From Stappia sp. (GTDB taxonomy: Bacteria > Pseudomonadota > Alphaproteobacteria > Rhizobiales > Stappiaceae), in assembly GCF_040110915.1 (NCBI RefSeq), contig NZ_CP157793.1:4237001-4301000 (forward strand): a DNA stretch of 64,000 bases. The letters are read 5' to 3'. The notes under the pieces were generated by a model. That model was not told the origin of the DNA. It worked only from the letters and a program-made list of their open reading frames with translations, and ran no database searches. Positions 24,962-34,777 of this stretch are shown here, one piece after another. Position numbers and translations under genes: made by a program. Position 1 is the stretch's first letter. Each line of letters opens with the position of its first letter.

Positions 24962-27595
24962 ATGAGCGAAACGAAAAATCCGGGCGACAAGACAATCAGC
25001 GTTGAACGAAAGACCCTGGGCCTGAAGCGCTCCGGCGTGGAGCAGGGGACCGTGCGTCAGAGCTTCTCCCATGGCCGCACCAAGGCCGTCGTGGTCGAGA
25101 AGAAGAAGCGCCGTGTGGTCGTTCCGGGCCAGGAAGGCAAGCCGGAGGCGGAAGCCGAGGCGCCGGTCAAGCCGGCCCCGCGTCCGTCGCAGACCGAGCG
25201 CCAGCCGGAATCCCAGCGCGTCGCGCCGAAGCCCGACAGCGCCGCTCAGCGCCGGAACGCGCCGTCCGGGCAGCGCCAGCGTGGCGGCAACATCCTGCGC
25301 ACCCTGACCGATGACGAGGCCGCGGCCCGTCAGGCCGCGCTGCGCGAAGCGCAGCAGCGCGAGGTCGAGGAGCAGAAGCGCCGCGTCGAGGAAGAGCGCC
25401 GCCGCGCCGAAGAGGAAGCCCGACGCAAGGTCGAGGAAGCCGAGCGCGCCAAGCGCGAGGCGGAAGAGGAAGCCCGCCGCGCGAAGGAGGCCGCCGAGGC
25501 CGCCGCCGCCGCGCCGGAACCCCAGCCCGAGCCCGAAGCCGCCCCCGAGACGGTCGCGCCGGCCGCCAGGGCCGCCCCTGCGGGCGATGCCGAGGCGCGC
25601 AAGCCGGCCGCCGCGGGCGATGCCGACGGCCGCAACAAGACCGTCAAGCCGGTGAAGCGGGCCAAGCCCGCGCCGACGCGCACGCCGAGCCGTGGTGGCG
25701 ACGACCGTCGCCGTTCCAAGCTGACGATCGCCGCCGCGACGGGCGACGACGAGGGTCGCAGCCGTTCGCTCGCCTCGCTGCGCCGCCGCCGCGAGAAGGA
25801 AAAGCGCGCCGGCCAGCAGGTCGTGCGCGAGAAGATCTCGCGCGAGGTCGTGCTGCCCGAGGCGATCACCATCCAGGATCTCGCCAACCGCATGGCGGAG
25901 CGGGCCGTCGACGTCATCAAGCTGCTGATGAAGCAGGGCCAGATGCTCAAGATCAACGACGTGATCGACGCCGACACGGCGGAGCTGATCGCCGAGGAGA
26001 TGGGCCATACGGTCAAGCGCGTGTCGGAGGCCGATGTCGAGGAAGGTCTGTTCTCGACCGAGGATCCGGCCGACACCCTGAAGCCCCGCGCGCCCGTCGT
26101 CACCATCATGGGTCACGTCGACCACGGCAAGACGTCGCTGCTCGACGCGCTGCGCAACACCAAGGTGGTGGCCGGCGAGGCCGGCGGCATCACCCAGCAC
26201 ATCGGCGCCTATCAGGTCGAGAAGGACGGCAACAAGATCACCTTCATCGACACGCCGGGCCACGCCGCCTTTACCCAGATGCGGGCCCGTGGCGCCAAGG
26301 CGACGGATATCGTCATTCTGGTGGTGGCCGCCGACGACGGCGTCATGCCGCAGACGAAGGAGGCGATCGCCCACGCCAAGGCGGCCGACGTGCCGATCAT
26401 CGTGGCGATCAACAAGATCGACAAGCCGGCGGCCGATCCGACGCGCGTGCGCACGGAACTGCTGCAGGACGAGATCGTGGTCGAATCCATGGGCGGCGAC
26501 GTCATCGAGGTCGAGGTGTCCGCGCTCAAGGGCACCAACCTCGACAAGCTGCTGGAGATGATCCTGCTGCAGGCCGAGGTTCTCGAACTCAAGGCCAATC
26601 CGGACCGCACGGCGGAAGGCATCGTCATCGAGGCGAAGCTCGACAAGGGCCGCGGCCCCGTCGCGACCGTCCTGGTCCAGAAGGGCACGCTCAACGTCGG
26701 CGACATTCTGGTGGCCGGCGCCGAGTGGGGCCGCGTGCGCGCCATGCTCGACGAGAACGGCCAGCAGGTGAAGGACGCCGATCCGTCCAAGCCGGTCGAG
26801 GTGCTCGGCTTCCAGGGCACGCCGGAGGCCGGCGACATGGTGGCCGTGGTCGAGAACGAGGCCCGCGCCCGCGAGATCGTGGAGTACCGTCAGCGCCAGA
26901 AGCGCGAGAAGGCCTCCGTGGTCCAGACCGGCGCGCGCGGCTCGCTCGAGCAGATGATGAACCGTCTCCAGGAGACCGGGCACCAGGAGTTCCCGCTGGT
27001 CATCAAGGGCGACGTGCAGGGCTCGGTCGAGGCGATCGGCGGCGCGCTGGACAAGCTCGGCACCGACGAGGTCAAGGCGCGCATCCTGCATGCCGGCGTT
27101 GGCGGTATCACCGAGAGCGACGTCACCCTGGCGGCGGCGTCCGGCGCTCCGATCATCGGCTTCAACGTGCGTGCCAACAAGCAGGCGCGCGAGGCGGCCG
27201 AGCGCGAAGGCATCGAGATCCGCTACTACAACATCATCTACGACCTGGTGGATGACGTGAAGGCGGCCATGTCGGGTCTGCTGTCGCCGGAACGCCGCGA
27301 GACCTTCCTTGGCAATGCGGAGATCCTCGAGATCTTCAACATCACCAAGGTCGGCAAGGTGGCCGGTTGCCGCGTGACCGAGGGCACCGTGGAACGCGGC
27401 GCGGAAGTGCGCCTGATCCGCGACGACGTCGTGATCCACGAGGGCAAGCTCGGTACGCTGAAGCGCTTCAAGGACGAGGTGAAGGAAGTTCAGTCGGGTC
27501 AGGAATGCGGCATGAACTTCGAGAACTATCAGGACATGCGCCCGGGCGACGTCATCGAGTGCTACCGGGTGGAAGAGGTGGCGCGGACGCTGTAA
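24962..27595 (+). CDS. infB: Translation initiation factor IF-2
   Basis: IF-2 (877 residues) brings initiator tRNA to the 30S subunit. A long N-terminal region includes a Lys/Arg/Glu-rich coiled coil (about 115-185) and a Pro/Ala-rich linker. The GTPase domain begins near 375, with G1 GHVDHGKTS near 383, DTPGHAAF (G3) and NKIDKP (G4). C-terminal domains II to IV run to residue 877. It starts 8 bp after the ylxR stop region. The length is in the normal alphaproteobacterial range. Confidence 0.97.
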   Translation: MSETKNPGDKTISVERKTLGLKRSGVEQGTVRQSFSHGRTKAVVVEKKKRRVVVPGQEGKPEAEAEAPVKPAPRPSQTERQPESQRVAPKPDSAAQRRNAPSGQRQRGGNILRTLTDDEAAARQAALREAQQREVEEQKRRVEEERRRAEEEARRKVEEAERAKREAEEEARRAKEAAEAAAAAPEPQPEPEAAPETVAPAARAAPAGDAEARKPAAAGDADGRNKTVKPVKRAKPAPTRTPSRGGDDRRRSKLTIAAATGDDEGRSRSLASLRRRREKEKRAGQQVVREKISREVVLPEAITIQDLANRMAERAVDVIKLLMKQGQMLKINDVIDADTAELIAEEMGHTVKRVSEADVEEGLFSTEDPADTLKPRAPVVTIMGHVDHGKTSLLDALRNTKVVAGEAGGITQHIGAYQVEKDGNKITFIDTPGHAAFTQMRARGAKATDIVILVVAADDGVMPQTKEAIAHAKAADVPIIVAINKIDKPAADPTRVRTELLQDEIVVESMGGDVIEVEVSALKGTNLDKLLEMILLQAEVLELKANPDRTAEGIVIEAKLDKGRGPVATVLVQKGTLNVGDILVAGAEWGRVRAMLDENGQQVKDADPSKPVEVLGFQGTPEAGDMVAVVENEARAREIVEYRQRQKREKASVVQTGARGSLEQMMNRLQETGHQEFPLVIKGDVQGSVEAIGGALDKLGTDEVKARILHAGVGGITESDVTLAAASGAPIIGFNVRANKQAREAAEREGIEIRYYNIIYDLVDDVKAAMSGLLSPERRETFLGNAEILEIFNITKVGKVAGCRVTEGTVERGAEVRLIRDDVVIHEGKLGTLKRFKDEVKEVQSGQECGMNFENYQDMRPGDVIECYRVEEVARTL

Positions 27596-27616
27596 GCCCG
27601 TTGCCGACTGGGTGTC

Positions 27617-27642
27617 GCGCCGGCGGACCGTTTCGCCGGCGC
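27617..27642 (+). other. Hairpin between infB and rbfA
   Basis: GCGCCGGCG (27617-27625) and CGCCGGCGC (27634-27642) pair perfectly around an 8-nt loop. No T run follows, so an RNA-processing or stabilising role is more likely than termination. Confidence 0.5.
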
Positions 27643-27748
27643 CTGCCGTTCGGCGGCCGGTCGGCATGTCCCGGCCCGTCCGCCGGAACCGCGCCCGAGC
27701 AAGCTTGAGCCCGAACATTCTGGCGCCCGAAAAATCTTGGATCGCATC

Positions 27749-28186
27749 ATGAGTCAGTCTAGCAGGACGCCGGCCGGCATGCCCTCGCAACGCCAGTTGC
27801 GGGTCGGCGAGGTCGTGCGCAAGGAAGTGTCGGAGATCCTGTCGCGCGGCACCCTTTCGGACCCGGCGCTCGACGGCGCCATCGTGTCCGTTCCGGAAGT
27901 GCGCATGACGCCGGATCTGAAACTCGCGACCTGCCTGGTGATGCCGCTCGGCGGGCGCAACGCCGACGCCGTGGTCACCGGCCTCAACCGCAGCGCCCGC
28001 GTCATTCGCCGCGAGCTGGCCCGGCGCATGACCATGAAGTTCCTCCCCGATCTTCGGTTCGTGCTCGACACGAGGTTCGACGACGACGACCGGATCACCT
28101 CGCTGCTCGAGCGCCCCGAAGTGCGCCGCGACGTGGCGCCCGGTGACGACGCATCCGACGACGACACGCCCGACGACAACCGATAA
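27749..28186 (+). CDS. rbfA: 30S ribosome-binding factor RbfA
   Basis: The 145-residue KH-type protein binds 16S rRNA during cold-sensitive 30S assembly. SQRQLRVGEVVRKEVSEIL and later FLPDLRFVLDTRFDDDDRI are family signatures, and the C-terminus is acidic. ATG 27749 is preferred; a TTG 12 bp upstream in frame is the alternative. The gene lies 153 bp after infB, with a hairpin between, and 6 bp before truB. Confidence 0.93.
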   Translation: MSQSSRTPAGMPSQRQLRVGEVVRKEVSEILSRGTLSDPALDGAIVSVPEVRMTPDLKLATCLVMPLGGRNADAVVTGLNRSARVIRRELARRMTMKFLPDLRFVLDTRFDDDDRITSLLERPEVRRDVAPGDDASDDDTPDDNR

Positions 28187-28192
28187 GACACG

Positions 28193-29164
28193 ATGGCACG
28201 GCGCAAGAAGACGAACCGCAACGCGATCGACGGCTGGCTGGTGCTCGACAAGCCCGTCGGCCTGACCTCCAACGACGCGTTGACGCGGCTGAAGAAGATC
28301 CTGCATCCGCAGAAGGTCGGCCATGCCGGCACGCTCGACCCGCTGGCGTCGGGCTGCCTGCCCATCGCCCTGGGCGAGGCGACCAAGACCGTGTCCTTCG
28401 TCATGGACGGGCGCAAGGTCTATCGCTTCGCCGTGCGCTGGGGCATCGAGACGGAGACCGACGACACGGAAGGCGCGGCGGTCGCGACCAGCGACACGCG
28501 GCCTTCGCCCGAGGAGATCCGGGCCGTGCTGCCGGAGTTCACGGGCACGATCCTGCAGGTTCCGCCGGCCTATTCCGCGATCAAGGTCGACGGCGAGCGC
28601 GCCTACGATCTGGCCCGCGCCGGCGAGACCGTCGAGCTTCAGCCGCGCGAGATCGATGTCCATCGGCTCGATCTGGTCGACTGCCCGGACGCCGATCACG
28701 CGGTCTTCGAGGCGGAATGCGGCAAGGGCACCTATGTGCGCGCCCTGTCGCGCGACATCGCGCGTCGCCTGTCGACGCGCGGCCACGTCACGGAGCTGCG
28801 GCGTCTGGTCGTCGGCCCGTTCGACGAGGAAGACATGATTCCGCTGGCAACGGTGGAAGACTTGGGGCAATGTGCGCCCGGCGGAGGCCTCTCGGAGGCC
28901 CACGCATCCCTGATCCTGCCTGTGGCGACCGCGCTGGACGACATCCCGGCGCTGGCCGTTTCCAGGCAAGATGCCGCCCGTCTCCGCAAGGGGCAGGGCG
29001 TTTTGTTGCGCGGGCGCGATGCCCCTGCGTTCAGCGGTCTCGTTTCGGTGTCCTCTCTCGGTGAGTTGGTGGCGATCGGCGAGATCGAACGCGGGGAACT
29101 GTTGCCCCGGCGCGTCTTCAATCTTGCCGCGCCCACCGGCGCGGCCGATTTCGAAAGGATCTGA
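28193..29164 (+). CDS. truB: tRNA pseudouridine(55) synthase
   Basis: TruB (323 residues) makes pseudouridine 55 in the T arm of tRNA. The catalytic Asp is D49 in HAGTLDPLASG, and KVYRFAVRWGIETETDDTEG follows near 79-98. The C-terminal PUA-like part has LRKGQGV near 265. Its stop is followed after three bases by rpsO, so expression is linked. Confidence 0.96.
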   Translation: MARRKKTNRNAIDGWLVLDKPVGLTSNDALTRLKKILHPQKVGHAGTLDPLASGCLPIALGEATKTVSFVMDGRKVYRFAVRWGIETETDDTEGAAVATSDTRPSPEEIRAVLPEFTGTILQVPPAYSAIKVDGERAYDLARAGETVELQPREIDVHRLDLVDCPDADHAVFEAECGKGTYVRALSRDIARRLSTRGHVTELRRLVVGPFDEEDMIPLATVEDLGQCAPGGGLSEAHASLILPVATALDDIPALAVSRQDAARLRKGQGVLLRGRDAPAFSGLVSVSSLGELVAIGEIERGELLPRRVFNLAAPTGAADFERI

Positions 29165-29167
29165 CCG

Positions 29168-29437
29168 ATGTCGATCACCGCGGAACGCAAGGCGGAACTG
29201 ATCAAGGAATATGGTGCCAAGGACGGGGATACCGGCTCTGCCGACGTGCAGGTCGCCATCCTCACCGAGCGAATCACCAATCTGACCGAACACTTCAAGA
29301 GCCACGGCAAGGACAACCACTCCCGCCGCGGTCTGCTGAAGATGGTCAGCCAGCGCCGGTCGCTGCTGGACTACCTGAAGCGCACCGACGAGGCCCGCTA
29401 CCGGGACCTGATCAAGCGTCTGGGTCTGCGCCGCTAA
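29168..29437 (+). CDS. rpsO: 30S ribosomal protein S15
   Basis: S15, 89 residues, shows the classic GDTGSADVQVAILTERI (about 22-38) and KDNHSRRGLLKMVSQRR (about 48-64) segments that bind 16S rRNA helices 20-22. A GAAA-capped terminator follows at 29453, separating it from pnp, as in Escherichia coli. Confidence 0.98.
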   Translation: MSITAERKAELIKEYGAKDGDTGSADVQVAILTERITNLTEHFKSHGKDNHSRRGLLKMVSQRRSLLDYLKRTDEARYRDLIKRLGLRR

Positions 29438-29452
29438 GACCCACGGTTAAGG

Positions 29453-29481
29453 CGCGGTGTCCGAAAGGGCGCCGCGTTTTT
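29453..29481 (+). terminator. Intrinsic terminator between rpsO and pnp
   Basis: CGCGGTGTCC (29453-29462), loop GAAA, GGGCGCCGCG (29467-29476) with two T-G pairs, then TTTTTG. Confidence 0.88.
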
Positions 29482-29518
29482 GCCAGGGGCATGAGGTGTG
29501 ACGGTCATGGGGCAGGAT

Positions 29519-29588
29519 AGCAGGGGATTTGAGATCGAAGGATTTGCGCGGCGGCCGAGCCGCCTGGACCGGTCTCGAATCTCCCGCT
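29519..29588 (+). ncRNA. Long double hairpin in the pnp leader
   Basis: An outer stem pairs 29519-29534 with 29573-29588 (about 15 pairs with small bulges). An inner perfect stem GGCGGC/GCCGCC (29550-29555 and 29559-29564) has a 3-nt loop. It lies about 130 nt before the pnp ATG. In Escherichia coli a leader stem is cut by RNase III and PNPase represses its own mRNA; a similar control is inferred here. Confidence 0.55.
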
Positions 29589-29717
29589 GTCTTGCCCGTG
29601 GCGCGTCCCTAGGGTGACGCGAGGGGCCCGATGCCCGTTGCGTCGCCAGAAGTTGGCCCGCGCCGCGCGCCGCCCCGCCGGGTCGGTGCGCGGGCACAAG
29701 AAAACGTAGGATAGACA

Positions 29718-31832
<2,115 letters not shown>

Positions 31833-31879
31833 CGGCGTGAGGCGCCGCCCGGCGGCGCCGCGCACCCGCGACACTGATA

Positions 31880-31915
31880 CGGGCCGGATCCGCAAGGATC
31901 CGGCCCGTTTCGTTT
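31880..31915 (+). terminator. Intrinsic terminator after pnp
   Basis: CGGGCCGGATCC (31880-31891), loop GCAA, GGATCCGGCCCG (31896-31907): a perfect 12-bp stem followed by TTTCGTTT. It ends the translation operon. Confidence 0.92.
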
Positions 31916-32002
31916 CAGGGTTTTGTCCGGCAGGGGCCCCCGTGCAGGCAAGGGCCCGGCGCATGTCCGTGAATTCGGCTGGCGGCGGGAGTGCGCGCCG
32001 CG

Positions 32003-34777
32003 TCAGCGGGCGCCGCTGCTGGCGCGGCGCCGGTCGTCGTCGCGCGACAGCGGGCGCAGCAGGTCGCGCAACCCGTTCTCCGGCATCGGTCGGCCCAGGT
32101 GATAGCCCTGGATCAGCGTGCAGCCCAGCGATTCGAGCTGGCGGCACTGCCCTTCGGTCTCCGCGCCCTCGGCGATCACCCGGATGCCGAGCCGGGCGGC
32201 CATGACCGTCACCGCCTCGACCAGCGCGCGGTCGTCCGGTTCGGTCTCCAGATCCTGCACGAAGCTGCGGTCGATCTTCAGCGTGTCGATGGGGAAGCGC
32301 TTGAGGTTGCTGAGCGAGGAATAGCCGGTCCCGAAATCGTCCAGCGCCAGGTGGACGCCGAGCGCGCGCACCGCGTGCAGGGCATCGATGGGGTCCGCGC
32401 CGCCCTCGTCGAACATCACGCTTTCGGTGATCTCCAGATGCAGGCAGTCGGCGGGCATGCCGGTGCGCGCCAGCGTGTGGCGCACCTGCTCGACGAACTG
32501 GGGCGCGCGGCACTGGCGCGGCGAAACGTTCACGCTGATCATCGGAAGGTCCAGCCCGGCGTCGCGGCAGGAGGTGAAGAAGCGGCAGGCTTCCTCCAGA
32601 ACCCACAGACCGAGCGGCACGATCAGGCCGGTGTCCTCGGCAATCGGGATGAACTCGGCCGGCGAATAGCGGCCGGTTTCGGGATGATCCCACCGCACCA
32701 GCGCCTCGCAGCCGACCACCGTGCGCCGGGTGACGTCGACCACGGGCTGATAGTGCAGCGTGAGGCCGCCCATCTCCAGCGTCCGTCGCAGGGCGCTCTC
32801 GATCTCCAGCGCCCGGGCCACGGCCTCGTTCATCTGCCGCGAGAAGAAGCGCAGCTTGTTCCCGCCTTCGGCCTTGGCATGATACATCGCCGTATCGGCC
32901 TGACGGAGCAGGATTTCGTCGTCGTCGCCGTCGCTTGGGCACACGGTGATGCCGATGCTGGCGGTCGTGAAGATCTCCAGACCGCCGCCGACGACGACGG
33001 GCTGTGCGATGATCTGCAGGATGCGGGACGCCTGCAGCTCGACCTCCCAGATGTTGCGCGCGCCGTTCACGATGATGGCGAATTCGTCGCCGCCGAGGCG
33101 GCCGACCGTGTCGCCGTCATCCAGCACCGAGGCGATGCGCTCGGCGGTCGCCTGGATCAGTTCGTCGCCGCTCTTGTGACCGAGGCTGTCGTTGACCGTC
33201 TTGAAGCGGTCGAGATCTAGGAACAGGAGCGCGACGAGGCTGCCGCTGCCCTGTGCATGGGCGATCGACTGCACCAGGCGGTCGCGGAACAGGTTGCGGT
33301 TCGCAAGTCCCGTGAGGGCGTCGAAATTCGCCTGCCGGACGATGAGCTCTTCCTGACGCTTGCGTTCGGAGATATCGGCCGCGGTCATGTAGAAGGCCTC
33401 CTGGCCGTTCCAGCGGATCTGGCGAACGTGCAGTTCCAGCCACAGGCTGTTGCCGTCCTTGCGCACGCCGCGCGCCTCATAGACCTGCGGCGCGGAAGAG
33501 CCCGACCGCCGCGCTTCGTAATAGGCGGTCATGCGCTCCCATTCGTCCTGTCGGAAGAGGTCGAGGATGCTGGCCGAGATGAGCGTGTCCCGGTCCTCCG
33601 GCGCGTAGCCGAGAATTTCCAGGAGGGCCGCGTTGACATAGAGGAGCTTGCCATCCTTGTGGATGCCGACGCCGTGCAGCGACCCCTCGATCAGCGAGCG
33701 GAACTGTGCGTCCGTCTCCCGCAGGTCCTCGAAAGCGTCCTGCAGCGCGAACCCGACCTTGTTGAACTCCTTGACGTTTCCGGGAAGGTAGGTGATCTCC
33801 GAGGCCTCGCGGCCGACCTTCTTGGCATAGCCGACGAGGCGCTCCAGCGCCGGGCTTGTGAAGCGGTGCAGCACATAGGCGGCGACCAGCGAGGCGGCGA
33901 CGACGTAAAGCAGGAACGGTGCGAAGAGGTCCCGATAGGTCGCACGAATGTTCTCGATGGTTTCGCCGGGACGGCCGGTCACCACATAGGTGCGTCCGCC
34001 CGCGAGGCTGTCGATCAGATCGCTGCGGATGAAAAGCCGTTCGTCGACAAGCTCGTGCCGGTCTTGCGCCAGCCGGTCGAGAATCTCCCCGAGGTCGGGG
34101 CGCTCGCGCAGCGGGCCGAGACTCGCGATCGGGACGTCGTCGTGCACCAGGAGCGCGTCGTCGGTGTCCACGGCGGAGGACAGCTCGCCCATCAGCGAAA
34201 TCGCGTCATTGAGCACGAAGCCGCCGATGAGATAGCCGAGCACGCGGCCGTCGAGATCGTCCACGATGGGTAGCGCCTGGGCGGCGATCACCACCGGCCC
34301 CGTGTCGCTCATGTGCTGGAAGAAGCGCCACACCCCGTTTGTCATGCGGGTGCGGACGTCTGATGGCAGGACCCGCGCGGTATCGTAGACGGAGAAACTG
34401 CGGTCGACCCAGCCCGGCTCGCCCGGCCGGTCGATCATCAGGAGTTCCAGCCGCGCGCCCAGCGGGTGGTTGATGGCCTCGTCGATCTGCCGCGCGACCG
34501 ACGTCCGGTTGCCGGACCACAGCGCGCGACGCAGCGCCCGGTTTTCGGCCAAGCCGCGCATGTAGGTGTCGAGCCGGCTCAGATACTGGTCGACGACGAG
34601 GCGGACGAGCGTCTGTTCCTTGGCCGCGAAGCGCTGCAATTCGCGATCGGCAATCGACAGCGAGCCGACGAAGCTGATCGTGAACAGGGCCGCCGAGGTC
34701 GTCAGCAGGGCAATGGCGAACAGGCCCAGCACGAACCGGTTGAAGCTCACTTCCTTTCGGGCGCGCTTCACCGTCAT
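32003..34777 (-). CDS. LuxQ-like membrane sensor with PAS-GGDEF-EAL output (putative AI-2 receptor for cyclic-di-GMP)
   Basis: The 924-residue protein has TM1 (about 14-38), a periplasmic region (39-285), TM2 (286-304), a short linker, PAS (about 356-475), GGDEF (about 483-645) and EAL (about 655-905). The periplasmic part resembles the LuxQ double-PAS module, notably around ALPIVDDLDGRVLGYL and NDAISLMGELSSAVD (168-204); VKEFNKVGFALQDAFEDL after TM2 matches the LuxQ linker. GGDEF (562-566) is intact. The RxxD product-inhibition site is missing (DDGD). The EAL domain keeps E691-A-L, the DDFGTGYSS aspartates, K834, E870 and QGYHLGRPMP. It probably both makes and breaks cyclic-di-GMP under control of the LuxP-like protein encoded just upstream. 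Start ATG and luxP stop overlap (ATGA), giving translational coupling. Ligand and direction of control are inferred. Confidence 0.85.
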   Translation of the reverse strand: MTVKRARKEVSFNRFVLGLFAIALLTTSAALFTISFVGSLSIADRELQRFAAKEQTLVRLVVDQYLSRLDTYMRGLAENRALRRALWSGNRTSVARQIDEAINHPLGARLELLMIDRPGEPGWVDRSFSVYDTARVLPSDVRTRMTNGVWRFFQHMSDTGPVVIAAQALPIVDDLDGRVLGYLIGGFVLNDAISLMGELSSAVDTDDALLVHDDVPIASLGPLRERPDLGEILDRLAQDRHELVDERLFIRSDLIDSLAGGRTYVVTGRPGETIENIRATYRDLFAPFLLYVVAASLVAAYVLHRFTSPALERLVGYAKKVGREASEITYLPGNVKEFNKVGFALQDAFEDLRETDAQFRSLIEGSLHGVGIHKDGKLLYVNAALLEILGYAPEDRDTLISASILDLFRQDEWERMTAYYEARRSGSSAPQVYEARGVRKDGNSLWLELHVRQIRWNGQEAFYMTAADISERKRQEELIVRQANFDALTGLANRNLFRDRLVQSIAHAQGSGSLVALLFLDLDRFKTVNDSLGHKSGDELIQATAERIASVLDDGDTVGRLGGDEFAIIVNGARNIWEVELQASRILQIIAQPVVVGGGLEIFTTASIGITVCPSDGDDDEILLRQADTAMYHAKAEGGNKLRFFSRQMNEAVARALEIESALRRTLEMGGLTLHYQPVVDVTRRTVVGCEALVRWDHPETGRYSPAEFIPIAEDTGLIVPLGLWVLEEACRFFTSCRDAGLDLPMISVNVSPRQCRAPQFVEQVRHTLARTGMPADCLHLEITESVMFDEGGADPIDALHAVRALGVHLALDDFGTGYSSLSNLKRFPIDTLKIDRSFVQDLETEPDDRALVEAVTVMAARLGIRVIAEGAETEGQCRQLESLGCTLIQGYHLGRPMPENGLRDLLRPLSRDDDRRRASSGAR

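Noticed and set aside
24668..29320. A 1550-residue open frame on the minus strand
   Set aside because: It lies antisense to infB, rbfA, truB and rpsO, has no family motif and an Arg/Asp/His-rich composition. It is a by-product of high G+C codon bias.
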